Both the position numbers and the translations under genes were made by a program. This document shows positions 1 through 10,993 of a stretch of 64,000 nt of DNA, in pieces. The notes under the pieces are model-generated. The model searched no databases. It was given only the letters and a program-made list of their open reading frames with translations, and had not been told where the DNA came from. The first letter of the stretch is position 1, and each line of letters begins with the position of its first letter. Source of the stretch: Pseudopithomyces maydicus (taxonomy: Eukaryota; Ascomycota; Dothideomycetes; Pleosporales; Didymosphaeriaceae); contig JANTUC010000006.1 in assembly GCA_026873275.1 (NCBI GenBank), forward strand, positions 806,001 through 870,000. The letters run 5' to 3'.

Positions 1-133
1 CACCACCCGGCGTCTGGGGTAACGTCTGATCAGTGGCCATGGAAGAGCTACCCATGTCCATCTGCACCTTTATAACCAGGCACAGTGCTTGCTTGATCCC
101 CATTCTATTCTGCTCCTTATCATTCCCTGCAAC

Positions 134-2203
134 ATGGACACCAAAGCCGACACAGTGAACATGGAGAGCGCGGCCTCTGAAATACGATCCCCGTCCAATG
201 TGAAGGCGCGCATAGTCCCCATGCAGGAGGAAGCACAGGATGACAGAGTACACATCCGTCTGACTTGGCGCTCCTGGATGGTGGTCTTTGTCAGTTGTTT
301 TGCGTGCGTTGCTTGTATATATAGCATTTGTCACAACTAAGATCTCGCAGCATCGTAGCTCAAGTGTACGTCGTAGTCGCTGCCGGAAGTGTCATAGCTT
401 TTATCATCCGGGAACTGGGTCAGCCTGCTTTATCCGGATGGATCATACAGGTGTGCAGCATTTCTGTGTCTCAAGCCCTTGTTTTTCTCTCGATTTACGG
501 AATGCTAAAAAAATCATCAAGGGCCCACTCCTGATGCAAACAGCACTCTCACCGCTCGTGGGCCGCCTATCCGATGTACTCGATCGTAAGCTTTTTGCGA
601 CAATTCCGCCTCTTATTGCAGTTGTTGGCAGTATCATATGTGCCAAAGCAACATCTATGAGCATGTTAATTGGAGGCGGTATTCTTGTGGGCATTACTTT
701 GGCCACAATATCCATTGTGCAGTCAATCCCCTCTGAAATCCTACCTTTGAAGTACCGGGCCGTAGCAAATGGGTGTTCTTTCTTGGGGGTGCTATCGGTG
801 GTCTGACCGGAGGCCTAGCTGCCGGAGCTGTTGCAAATACAAACCCAACGGGTTGGCGGGTCATATTCTGGATCCAAGCTGGACTGCACGCTGCAACAGC
901 GATCGGCTTGTTCGCCTTCTATTGGCCAAAGAAGCGTACTGATTACCCAAAGATGAGTTTCAACGAATGCATTTGGGCATGTGATCCCATCGGCAGCTTC
1001 TTGTTCATTACTGGTGCCACGCTTATACTCCTGGCACTCAATTGGGCAGGGGGTGCGTATCCTTGGAGTAATGCTCATGTTTGTGCACCTTTGGCTATTG
1101 GGGTTCTCTTGGTGTTTGTCTTCTGCATTTATGGTGAGTTCGCTCTTGTGGCGAAGAAACAATGCTGACGGTTCCTTGCAGAATGGAAAGGTAGATCGGA
1201 TGGAATGGTTGCACATGTTTTCTTCAGTAACGGACCCAACTTCTGGCTTGCAACCTTTGCTTTCGCTGTAGAAGGGTAGGTAGTACAACGATTCGACCGT
1301 CTGATCTTGGTTGTAGTTTAGGCTAACCCTACTAGATGGATATTTTACTCGGCAGTGAATTCTATCACACCACAGATAATCCTCAACCTAGGGTTCGAAG
1401 ACAGGAGCTGGGATATTGCCGTTCGTCAATTGTCTTATCAGATCCCCTCTTTGTCATTCTCCTTGATCGTAACATGGTGGGCAACAAGATTTAAAGATCT
1501 AAGTGAGCTTGCTAGTATGTTTCACATGTCCAATGACTAACAGGGACCAGAAACTCCTTTGATCGTTACTTATGCAATATTTCTCATTGCAACTATATGT
1601 TTCGCGAACATTCGTCCTTCTTGGTCGACACCACAGATCGTCTTTACGGTTCTAAGCGGAATTGGCACCTCCGGCCCACTCACCCTTCTTGTTGCCGCTG
1701 TTCAATTCACCTCACCTTATGCTTTTCTTTCCACCGCAACAGGACTCGCCTTCTCCGCTCGGGCCATCGGCGGTGCTTTTGGCTCAGCCGTCATCAACGC
1801 GATTATAAATGGGAATTTGAACTCTCATTACGCGAGCGATGTTGGCTCCGTGGCCATATCCGCCGGCCTTCCCTCGTCCTCGGTTCCCAATCTTTTAGAG
1901 GTTATGGAGGCTGGAACTTTGTCATCAACTTTTACCGGGGAGGGCATCCTTGGGGCCAATGAGAACATCATGAACGCGGTATGGCAAGCGAGCTATCAAT
2001 CATACGCAAGGGCTTACAGACTAGGGTGGTGGAGTGTGGTGCCGTTCGTGGCATTAGCATTGGCGAGTGTCGCATGTATGCGTGGCGTGAAAGAGCTGAT
2101 GACAGAGCATGTGGAAGCGACAGTTGAGCCGGGTGTTCAAGGGGAACAATCGGGAGAAAAGGGTGCTGGTGAAAATATTAAAGGTCTGAAGGGCGATTTT
2201 TAA
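134..2203 (+). CDS. TRI12-like MFS multidrug/siderophore-type efflux transporter (frameshifted as sequenced)
   Basis: Plasma-membrane major facilitator of the fungal TRI12 family (toxin, drug or siderophore export; the substrate cannot be told from sequence). I place exons at 134-303, 351-450, 522-1133, 1182-1275, 1336-1502 and 1551-2203; all introns are GT-AG, 47-71 nt. Family signatures seen: AQVYVVVAAGSVIAFII in the first helices, GRLSDVLDRK loop, LPLKYRAVANG, FLGGAIGGL, GWRVIFWIQAG, FKDLKTPLIVTY, and a hydrophilic Glu-rich C-tail. Exon lengths sum to 1796, one short of a multiple of three. The break lies at G5 785-789, where the frame changes between VANG and LGGAIGG; one more G restores 598 aa, the usual family length. 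A TATA-like TTTATAA lies about 65 nt upstream of the ATG. An alternative 44-nt intron at 775-818 would keep frame but delete the conserved glycine-rich helix, so I prefer an indel. Confidence 0.85.
785..789 (+). other. Apparent -1 frameshift in G5 run inside the MFS gene
   Basis: Upstream frame reads ...RAVANGCSFLG and then diverges. The frame one base over reads the conserved LGGAIGGLTGGL. A sixth G joins them exactly. Confidence 0.65.
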
Positions 2204-2559
2204 GCGTGCTTACCCGCTGGTAAGTGATCAAGCAAGTTCCAAGGTGTCCTAAATTACTCAAGGATTAAGAACACCTTCAAGTCACATGCAAAGTCCGCTA
2301 TCGACAATTGCATTGCTCATACAATAATGACTTTCTTTGTCCTTTGATCCGGTCACGCTACAAGAACTAGAATTTATGTTTCTGCGCTTGCTTTCAAGAC
2401 AATGTCCAGCACAATAGGGTGAGCCCTTCTGGAACACGTACTGGTTCTTTATGAAACAACGGCCTTTGTCTTGGTTGACATATAAGTGTATAGCCAGCTG
2501 AAGTGGACATATAGTGCTATACGAATACACCTCAGTGCTTTGCTAGACCACTAATCATC
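2204..2559. other. Intergenic, 356 nt, with one Cys-rich minus-strand ORF
   Basis: 3' flank of the MFS gene and promoter of the small secreted protein gene. The only notable content is an 82-codon minus-strand frame at 2282-2530, listed separately. Confidence 0.6.
2282..2530 (-). CDS. Possible small Cys-rich protein (82 aa), uncertain
   Basis: ATG-initiated minus-strand frame with seven cysteines in 82 residues. The spacing looks disulfide-like in the second half (YCAGHC, SSSC, HYC, GLC). It lacks a convincing N-terminal signal peptide, although the start ICPLQLAIHLYV is weakly hydrophobic. The real first exon may lie elsewhere or this may be a relic. I do not recognise a family. It could also be a chance frame in an intergenic spacer; transcription evidence would decide. 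Confidence 0.22.
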   Translation of the reverse strand: MYSYSTICPLQLAIHLYVNQDKGRCFIKNQYVFQKGSPYCAGHCLESKRRNINSSSCSVTGSKDKESHYCMSNAIVDSGLCM

Positions 2560-2919
2560 ATGCACATTATCCTTCTTGTCAGCGCCCTTTCTACAATCGT
2601 TCTGGGCGTTGCGCTTCCTGAGCCCAACCCTGCTGCCGACCCGGGCTTGATCATAAATGTTCCAACTGTAGTCCCTAGTGGTCTCCCTCCCGACGATATA
2701 TACATCTACTTCGATCTGGATCCTTTGACTTCGCAATTAGGAAAGTCAACGGAAGCAGCTCAGATAGCAGCAGGTGCCTTTTGGCTCCCCGACGGCGGCG
2801 CCACATCAGAGGCGACAGCTACCTCACCCCCGAAGCTGCATCATCCGCCACAGCCCCCGCTTCCAGTGCATAGCGTGAGAGGGAATGAGTTACATGCGTT
2901 GTTGGCATTCCTGGGGTGA
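2560..2919 (+). CDS. Small secreted protein, unknown function
   Basis: Begins with a clear signal peptide (MHIILLVSALSTIVLGVA, likely cut near residue 18), followed by a Pro/Ala/Asp-rich mature part without cysteines. As written it is 119 aa, but the last third (PKLHHPPQPPLP) is unlike the rest. Adding one C to the C5 run at 2827-2831 would give an Ala/Ser-rich tail ending AASSATAPASSA at TAG 2871-2873 (104 aa), a composition common in fungal wall and secreted proteins. Either end is possible. No domain recognised; a secreted effector-like or wall protein is a guess. Confidence 0.5.
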   Translation: MHIILLVSALSTIVLGVALPEPNPAADPGLIINVPTVVPSGLPPDDIYIYFDLDPLTSQLGKSTEAAQIAAGAFWLPDGGATSEATATSPPKLHHPPQPPLPVHSVRGNELHALLAFLG

Positions 2920-3460
2920 TCAAGCCGCGTGAGTTGTTTGTATCTTAGCAGCCGGAAGAGTCAGAGGGGTTTATATTATCACAATAATGCTATCAGTGCT
3001 CGAAAAACAATCGAGAAACAGTGCGAAGATGGTGATGGACAAGTCTTTCTTCGTGGTGTTTGGTTATTAAGTGTATGACGCAAGTGAACACACAGAGATT
3101 TAGTATAACCATCTTTTAGCTCCACTGAATGATCGAAGAATAATACAGAATGGGTATACAAGTCCTGATTGTGGAAGAGATGGCGCTTTCTCAACTTAAT
3201 CATGTAAGAGGTCGAAAACTGGCGATCGGATGTCCTAGTTTACAACCTTAAAGCAATCTCGTGCCTTGCTCTTTCCCTGAGTTGATGCACTTTCCAAACT
3301 TGTGAGTTTGAACATGTCCGTTGCCCGGTGAACGCGGCGTTGTTCTTCACGTCCCAGGACCGATCGCGTAACTCGCCACCCCTCAACACAACTTTGTTTG
3401 CTCTTGTCAGCTTTCCTCTCTTGTCTTGATACCAGACCACTCTACTTCTCGTGAGGCGAC
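2920..3460. other. Intergenic, 541 nt, nothing recognised
   Basis: Only short, low-quality frames on the minus strand (74 and 66 codons) with no family resemblance. It holds the promoter of the gene starting at 3461. Confidence 0.6.
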
Positions 3461-4698
3461 ATGAAAGACGGGGATATCATGTCGGAGGATAACGCCACGA
3501 AGAAGTACGCTACACATCTATGACTTCCGATTCTTAATGTTAACTGTAATATAGGCAAAGTGGCACAGAAACTTCCCGCAGCAATATTTCTACAGACGCG
3601 CATGCGGCCAAAATGCCACAAAAGTTTCGTCTCAAAATGTCGAACCTCGTAAGCGGCCGCAGCAAGTACACCAGGAAACCTCCGGGTGGCGCACTGCGTG
3701 AGGACCGTTCTCGATTCCCTTCATATAGCAACTTTCCCAGTGGCCATATCCTACGAAAAGTTGCAGGGTATCACGCTAACCGCATCTTGGAGCAGGTCAC
3801 AGCCAGAAGTGGACTCGATCACGCGGGCTCTGGAGTTCCTTCTAGTTCAGTTTCTTCCACTTCCACCGTTAGGGCTACAAAGAGCGACAGAATTCCTGTT
3901 ACGCAAGTCGCTAGCTCAAAAATCTCTTATCCTCCGGCCCCATCACACGAAAAGGTCATTCTCTCTTTGGGCAACGAGCCCAAGTGTACCTTGGCATCGA
4001 TGCGCGAAGAGAATGTAGCGACGAAAGCGAGCACGCGAACGGCCAAAAAAGTCGACGGCGAGATGGATACCATGGAAATAATCACATCAAACGTTTTCAG
4101 CGAACCTGAACGCAAGATCTCCGATGGCGTTTACGTGCAACTACTGCAAAACCTTCCCAGGGAGTCGGACCGGTACTTGCCAACCGGCTTCTTCAGGGCG
4201 CGATTGTCCGAAGATATGCAGATGAGGGCTCTCTGGGTAGCATATGCTAGATATTATCAGAAGCATAGGGATAATCAGTTCATTGGCCTTATAGTTCGTG
4301 GCTTAGGTGGCTTGCTGAGGATGCGTGGGTATCCGCCTGTAAGTTTTGTATGCTCATCTGGTAGTAGCATGGACTAACAAAAGTAGGGATTCGAAGATCT
4401 TGCAAAGCCTGTAAAGGACACGAAGGGTTTGGGCGGATACAACAAGACCCAAGTTGAGCGAAAGCAGGAGCCGGGACTGTCCACAGAGATTTTGGGGGAA
4501 GATGATTCCGGTTCTGATCACGACGACGACACTGACTCTAATTGGAGTTATGAGGCGGGCGACGACTACAAGTTGTGTGTGGTGGATACGTTCCCAGATG
4601 ATTATCTGAATGCGGATGTCTGTCCGCTTGCGGAGAAACCCAGGCCCTTTCAAGTCGGCAGAATCGAAGATCCTTTCTTCCGAGGCGATTGTCGCTAA
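3461..4698 (+). CDS. Hypothetical protein, 379 aa
   Basis: Three exons: 3461-3504, 3555-4338 and 4387-4698; introns of 50 and 48 nt with GTACGC..ATAG and GTAAGT..GTAG ends. The sum is divisible by three and gives 379 aa. The first 200 residues are basic and Ser/Thr-rich, predicted disordered. The middle has a helical stretch (ARLSEDMQMRALWVAYARYYQKH and IGLIVRGLGGLLRMRG). The C-terminal part is acidic (EDDSGSDHDDDTDS). No signal peptide or membrane helix. I recognise no family. An in-frame ATG at 3479 could be the true start. Confidence 0.6.
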
Positions 4699-4953
4699 AC
4701 CAGCATGGAGTGTAATTACGACGACGGATTGTATAATTCATTTTGAGGAGGCGGGGTAAATGAGATTACTGATCTGGTATGGAAGAACCTGACACAGCCG
4801 TTCACAGCATGGTTCACACACTACAAGTCTGGGAAGTTGACTACTACGGGTAGTCTGCCGGGCTATCTGGCACACATAGAGGGAATAATAATCTTTGCAC
4901 GGAACTTTCCTTTATGATCTATACTTTCTATGTTCTTGCTTGATGCTGTTGCT

Positions 4954-6838
4954 TCATGCAGACAACGTCTTCTCCACGTACTTCGAAATCTCCATCAACT
5001 CTTCATCCTTCATCGGCTTGCCCATGATCTGCACGTGAGCGGGCAGTCCCTCTAGAGCTTTTGGCTCATCTGATTCTCATTCAGCACTGTATGGTTTTCG
5101 CTTAAGTTACAGATACTTACACGGTGGGATATATGAGACGTCTGCCTTGACGAACGGTTCATCAAGCTTCTCATCAGCACTTCCATAAGGCAGGATGGCA
5201 GATGGATACTATTCACGAAAGACGTCAGTTCTCGTAAAATGTATTCATGTATACTTGACTTACATTGATGAGATTCTGAAGCACGGTAAAAGGCGTGATT
5301 CCATACGTGTCGTGCGGAACCGCGGTGGCAGAGTTACCCGGCATCAAGATAGCATCCAACTTATTGTCTACCACCAGCTTGTGATACGCATGCACAATCT
5401 TCATTTTCGCCAAGTTCATATCCCACAGCCCATCCAAACTCGGTTCGAAAGATCGCAGCTCCTCTTCCATCGTAGTCTCCATGCTCGGCACCAGCGGTTC
5501 GCCCGCGTCCCTGAGATGCCCCATCGGTGTCTTCTTCGGATCGATCAGGAAGAATTTCCAAGCGAGAATGTTAGATTCCCAGAGGTCCGGGATCTTGTCA
5601 TCTAACAAGATGATCTCATTGCCCTGAGATTTGAGTTTGGTTGCGCATGAGTGCAGTGCGCGGGCAACCGGTGGATGGAGTGGCCGCTTTGGAATTCCAC
5701 GGATGAGACCGAAACGTAGAGGGCGATCAAGCGACGGTGTGTTGCGCCACGATACACCCGAGACATTCTCGTCAAAAGTCCAGGTGTCCGAGTTACATAT
5801 TGTGCGCATGATGAGTTCAGCGTCGCGGATGGAATGGCCTATGGGTCCTATCACAGCAGCGATTGATGAAGGAGAGCCCAGGCGACCAGGTGGTACACCC
5901 CCGCCGAAAGGGACTCTTCCTACGCTCGGTTTGAAGCTGGTCAGTCCACAGCATAGAGCTGGGATCCGACAGCTGCCTGCGATGTCGGTAGCAATGCCGA
6001 CGATGGAGCCGCGCATGGCGAGGAGTGCGCCTTCGCCACCAGTAGAACCACCGGCCGTCATGGAAAGATTGTGGGGATTTAGGGTCCGACCAAAGAGGTT
6101 GTTATGCGAGTCGGCTGTCATCATTGTTTGGGGGAGATTGGTTTTGCAGTAGAAAACTGCGCCATGGGAATAGAGCAGGTTTACGAGATTGGAATTTGTG
6201 GATGCAGGTGGTCGAGAGAGGAATGAGACGTATCCGATTGTTGCTTGTGTACCTTTGACGTTGAATGAGTCCTGTACCGCGTAAAGTTAAAACCCATGAT
6301 CATTATAATTAAAAACTGGTCTTGGAAAGAAGCGTGAGGATGGTACATGTAGCAACGGTAGCGCACCTTCAAACTGATAGGGAGGCCGTGCAAAGCACCC
6401 ATGGTTTTGCCGTGTTTCTCCAGGTAATCATCGCATTCCCTGGCCCTGGCTATAGCTTCTTCGAAGAAGATCTCTGTCAAACAATTGACACATTGCTGCG
6501 CTATGGCTGCTCTCTTGCAAAAAGCTGTTACTACCTCCACGCTCTTTGCCTTGCCATTTCCCATGAGCTCAACCAACTCAGCTGCATACATCAGCATATA
6601 TACAATAATCGTGGTTGTGTCTGATCTTACTTGCATCGTATGCCGAAGTGAGCTCAAGCTCCCTGGGCGTCAGAAGACCGCATTTTGCCGGTACGTCTAG
6701 CACAGACACGGTAGACTTTTCATGGAAGTCGGATGTCAAAGATTCAGGCAGTCTCCATTTTACTGGGATTTTTTGGAAATTTGCTTCTCGTTTCGAAGCG
6801 GCCAGCGCTTTCCAGTCTGAGATGGGAACTTCCGACAT
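4954..6838 (-). CDS. Amidase-signature hydrolase (FAAH/acetamidase-like)
   Basis: Hydrolyses carboxamides, possibly fatty-acid amides or small amides such as acetamide. Five exons in order of translation: 6838-6631, 6581-6367, 6271-5264, 5208-5121, 5069-4954; total 1635 nt, 544 aa, normal for the family. The Ser-cisSer-Lys triad is visible: Lys141 in GLPISLK, Ser217 in GGSTGGEGALL, Ser241 in TDIAGSCRIPA. The second residue of the usual SS pair is Thr, and the usual DIGGS is DIAGS. The C-terminal motif YEPKALEGLPAHVQIMG fits fungal amidases. I chose the ATG at 6838 because MSEVPISDWKALAASKRE resembles family N-termini; an in-frame codon extends 46 residues upstream to 6976 without conserved features. 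No signal peptide, so probably cytosolic. Confidence 0.9.
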
Positions 6839-7511
6839 GACGTTTTGGGCCGCCAGAGATGGAAATCGCCTGTATGCAACGGTGAGGGGAAGGTCGATGC
6901 TGAACGATCGAGGGAGAGGTAAGCTGTTCGTGAGGTATTTAGGTATAAGCACAGTCAGGGAACAGTTGTGTTGCATTGTTTAATAGGCCTTGGGGATCCG
7001 AACTAGGGTCCGAATCGGATTCCGAGATACGATGTGGGGTAGAGCATACACAGGCACATCAACGACACATTGAAGCGCATTGGTAGGTAATCATGTTGGG
7101 TCTATGGGAAGGACTATACGGGATGTGTTTGCTGACTCCAACAGCCGTTGGAATATTTTTTTCATCAATCCATACAAATGTCTCTGAACAAACGATTTGG
7201 TAAAGAATGGAAGGTGTAGATGTGGGAATGCACGAAAGAGGTATTCTGATAATTAAATCAAGTCTCAACTGGAAATTGGAAAGACTAAAGATGCATCATA
7301 CCCCCTGAAATTGGAGAGAGGACGCCCAACATGTGTTGTATTCAGGTCCCGTTTGCAAGAGGTAGTGCTTAGGTGCATGACTGCGTCAGGCAAAGTATAT
7401 TCCTTTTCATAACTCCAGTCCAAATGCTTCAACAATTGGGTCGAGGCACGGAGTCACCAGACACGTAAGTTGGGGGTCCCACGATTGATGTACCGCAACT
7501 CAAGCGCTATT
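6839..7511. other. Intergenic, 673 nt
   Basis: Amidase promoter and 3' flank of the MMTAG2-like gene. No further gene recognised. Confidence 0.6.
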
Positions 7512-8276
7512 TCAGTCTCTTTCTCTTCGCCTCTCGTGCTTGTCATATGGTGACCGGCTCCGATAACGTTGGTGGCGCTCCCTCGATGATGGGCGCTTGT
7601 AGTCCTCGTGGCGCTCCCTCGGACGGTCACGCCTATCTTCTCGCCGCTTGTGTTCACGACTCCTCGAACGGTGTCTCGGCCTGTCATGGCTCCTCTTGTG
7701 ATCTCGCGACCTGGAGCGGTCGCGCCGTTTCTCCCTTCTATCCCGTGATCGACTCCTTGAACGGTGCCTCCTCCTTCGGTCGCGGTCGTCATCATCTCTG
7801 TGCCTCCTTGAGCGATCCTTCCTGTCCCTCTTTGCGTCCTTATCGCCATCTTTCGCCTTGTCGTCCAGGGCTTTCTGCACATCGGCCTCGTGGGCCTTCT
7901 CGCCCAAGGGTGTGAGGTTTGCGTTGGCCGAAGCGCGCTCTGGGACGGGGAGGCCCATGGCGCGCAGCATCGCATCCTCTTCGGCTTCCTTCAGTTTGCG
8001 CTTCTCCTCAGCCAGCTTCTCGGCGGCGGACATTCCGCCCTCGTTGTCGGCGTCACCCTTGGCGTACCAGTTCAGATCGCGTCCCTGCTGCCAGCGTCCG
8101 ACGGGGGCCATGAGCGAGTGGCCCAGGTAATTCTCGCGTTGGGCGTCCTGCTTGACATCTTCCCATTTGAAATCAGCGCGGCCGCCGCTGGAGAAATGTC
8201 AGCTGGAACGGATGTGAAAAGCAAGGCGCGCGACTTACCGGCTCCCTTCTTTGCGAACAGTTTGTACGAGATCCAT
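7512..8276 (-). CDS. MMTAG2-family RNA-associated protein (PF10159-type), RS/RD-rich tail
   Basis: Homologue of the multiple myeloma tumour-associated protein 2 family, nuclear proteins associated with RNA processing. Two exons, 8276-8239 and 8187-7512, with a 51-nt intron; 237 aa. The family core is plain: a GGRADFKWEDVK segment, then RENYLGHSLMAPVGRWQQGRDLNWYAKG, then a helical AAEKLAEEKRKLKEAEEDAMLRAMGLP. Residues about 110-237 are an Arg/Ser/Asp/His-rich low-complexity tail like those of splicing factors. Transcribed divergently from MED6 with 185 bp between the two ATGs. Confidence 0.9.
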
Positions 8277-8461
8277 GGGGGCAGCGTTGTGGAGTTGGCG
8301 TGGTGAGAGGCAGCAGCAAGACAGGGCAGCCAAGTGCGGAGTAAACGCGGAGGTGTTGCTCTTTGGGAGCTCTGGCGCTGAACCTCACCGACCCGCTGTG
8401 CCCACTGCCCATTAAACACTGCACCGCACCACACGCCCGCACTCTCGTCTGCCACCCCATC
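8277..8461. promoter_or_regulatory. Shared divergent promoter of the MMTAG2-like gene and MED6
   Basis: Only 185 bp separates the start codons of two nuclear gene-expression factors on opposite strands, so both promoters must lie here or overlap the first exons. No clear TATA box was seen. Confidence 0.6.
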
Positions 8462-9556
8462 ATGGTTTTGCACGCGCCACCCGAGGACGAGTTCGTCTTC
8501 GACCGTCCCGAGCTCCTCCCCACCCTGTCAGCTTCCGGCAAGCTCGACACCAACACAATCCTCTGGTACTTCTACAACTCGCCGTGGTTCGACCCTGGGT
8601 CCAACAATGCGACGCTCCTCAACCAGGTGGCCGGCACGCCACAGCAAGACATCCTGTTCAGCAACCGAAAGGCCTTTGAGGAGCGCCTGAAGACCGACTA
8701 CAAGTACGGCACCCAATTCGTCGTTGCGCGCGAACCCCAGGCCGACGGCGAGCCCTGGGTCATCGAGCGCCAGGAAAAGACCATTGACACGGCGACGGGC
8801 AAGACGACCAAAATCGAAGTTACCGCTACGTACTACACTCAGGGCACGCGTATCACCATGGCCAAGAGCGTGCTCGATGTGCTGCAGGCGCGCATGCTGA
8901 GCGTGTCGACCCATCTGCAGGAGCTCATGGAGCTGTCAAAGGACATGTCGCATTTCTCGCCCGCCACCGGCCATACCTACGTACCGCCGTCCTTCGACCT
9001 TGCAAAGGCCGCCATGGCCAGCCGCGGTGGTAGCCGTGCTGGTAGCCGTGCCGGCAGTCCTGGTCCTGATCAGACAAACCAGCCAGGCACCCAACCTACC
9101 GCCGACCCCTTCGAGACCTTCAGCGATGCCTTCTTCCTCCGCTCGCTCGACCGCACCGAGGCATACTTTGAGGAATACGTCGACGAGAACCCCTTGCAGG
9201 GCGAGCCGGGCTCCTTTGTGCTCACCCACAGCTGGCGCAACACATTGACCCGTCGAGAAGAGGAGAAGAAGCGCGCAGAGGACGCCGCTGCCGCGAAGCA
9301 AACCGCCGCCGCCGCTGCCAGCGCTGCCTCGCAGCCCACCCAGCTCTCCATCTCCACCACCGGCATGGGGAGCCAGACCCAAAGCGGACTGCAGTCGTCC
9401 ACGAGCACACCCAAACCTGCCACGCCAGCTACCGAATCCTTCTCCCGCAAGGGGAGCGTCGCTGGCCTGCCGAACAAAGCCAAGGAGAAGCGTCGCAAAT
9501 CAAAGGGACCAGGCGCTCTTGCGAGTCCGGTGACGCCAACGGCTCCGCAGGTGTGA
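8462..9556 (+). CDS. MED6: Mediator complex subunit 6
   Basis: Head-module subunit of the RNA polymerase II Mediator coactivator, nuclear. Single exon, 364 aa. The MED6 domain spans about residues 15-160: the ILWYFYNSPWFDPGSNNATL block, then YKYGTQFVVAREP and the hallmark YYTQGTRITMAKSVLDVLQARMLS. A short SRAGSRAGSP repeat near residue 190 and an Ala/Ser/Thr-rich tail ending in a basic KEKRRKSKG patch follow. The ATG at 8462 is chosen because the N-terminus MVLHAPPEDEF matches the usual short leader; the frame stays open 33 codons upstream without conservation. Confidence 0.93.
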   Translation: MVLHAPPEDEFVFDRPELLPTLSASGKLDTNTILWYFYNSPWFDPGSNNATLLNQVAGTPQQDILFSNRKAFEERLKTDYKYGTQFVVAREPQADGEPWVIERQEKTIDTATGKTTKIEVTATYYTQGTRITMAKSVLDVLQARMLSVSTHLQELMELSKDMSHFSPATGHTYVPPSFDLAKAAMASRGGSRAGSRAGSPGPDQTNQPGTQPTADPFETFSDAFFLRSLDRTEAYFEEYVDENPLQGEPGSFVLTHSWRNTLTRREEEKKRAEDAAAAKQTAAAAASAASQPTQLSISTTGMGSQTQSGLQSSTSTPKPATPATESFSRKGSVAGLPNKAKEKRRKSKGPGALASPVTPTAPQV

Positions 9557-10993
9557 ACACCACGTTTGCCTCGTAGCACATTGACCATGACAAGCCGTCG
9601 CGTCGGTAACTCGCATGCTTACCAATACACGTGCGAAGCGCAGTGGCGTCCGTGGAGAGGTTCTAGTCGTCGCATGCGGAGACGGGCTTCTGGTCATGGT
9701 GTGTTCGCGTGACACCCCTTCCAAGGCGCTGTTCGGATTCCGTCGTTTGATTAAGTGATACCCCCTCTGCCCCCTTCATTGGCTTCGCACTGCCGCTGCA
9801 TGTGCACGACTCTGTGCATATGCAGTCGTCGCCCAGCCACACCACCGAATATCGTGCCATCCTCGCTCTGTTCTGTGGGGAACACCACCGCCGGAGTGCG
9901 CTGCATGGGGCGGGCGTAGAATTGAGTTTCGGCTTTGGGCTCCATGATGGACAGCCGATGTGTGGATATTTATGTACATGCTCTGCACTACGTATGTACC
10001 GTACACATGCATAGCTGAGTCACTTCCGTATGCTGCGGTGATGGCTGGAAGAAGGCTTTCGCTTATTGCGGATATGAGCTTATACAGTATGTGTGAATGT
10101 CAAAACTGTCAATGTATAACTAGCGTCTGTCTGCCTATTAGGCACTGTCCACCATGGTGTGATGAGCTGGGTCCATGGCGTCTTGAAAAGGACTGGGACC
10201 TGAGTCACAAATGCAAATGCAATCCGAGTGGCGATCGTTTGAATTCAGGAGAAGAAGACCAAGTCGGCTGATGGCAGTTTGGTCCGTGGTCACTAGTAAA
10301 TTGTGCACAACTATGTATGTGTCGCTCTCTGCACGAGCACGAAGCACTGATCCCCAATTTGCCTTTCTCCCCACATTCCCCCTGAGCCCATACCCTAAGC
10401 TGCTTCTCCGAATGCTTTTCACACATCACAATCATTTGCAATAACACGGTTATTTGAGTGGGTAAATCTACTCGGGCGGCAATACGCTGCCGTCGTCGCA
10501 GATACGAGTCTTGACTATCTAAGCATCCCTTGCTCGAATCGAAGATGACGCAAAAACACTAAAAAAACTAACGCCCTTCCCATCATAGCAGATTTCAGTT
10601 TGAATCATCCCAAGTCCAATCCAACCCCTTCCATATGCAGTTTGTAATGCACCCAAGCAGAGTAACAAAGGAGAGAGATACCAAATTGTAGCTTCTTAAA
10701 ATGATACAGTATGCCAGTTCACAGAGAGAACCGTGTGAAGCAGCGGGAAGCAGAGGAAGAGAACAGGATGTTGAAAGGTAAAGGTGGGTATCGGTTTGTT
10801 GTGATGTTGAGAGAGGAGAGGAGAACAAGGAAATGGTATCTCTAGCGCTACAAACTCATGGTGGAAGCCTCGTACGTTTGAGAGGTCTTCCAGGATCATG
10901 GTATGTCGAAAGTGGGTTTTCTAGTTTTGGTCCCCAGGATAAAAAAGTAAAGGAAAAAAATAAAAAAAAGCAAAGGGATGAAAGATGTCAAGA
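9557..10993. other. Convergent intergenic region, 1.4 kb
   Basis: 3' flanks of MED6 and the KSP1-like kinase. Only overlapping frames under 105 codons, none recognisable. A minus-strand T-rich tract (about 10939-10975) lies just downstream of the kinase stop codon and may belong to its 3' end. Confidence 0.6.

Noticed and set aside
773..818. Phase-2 intron starting at 773 as explanation of the MFS frame change
   Set aside because: It leads into the wrong frame. Only the 775 donor keeps frame, and that removes a conserved helix.
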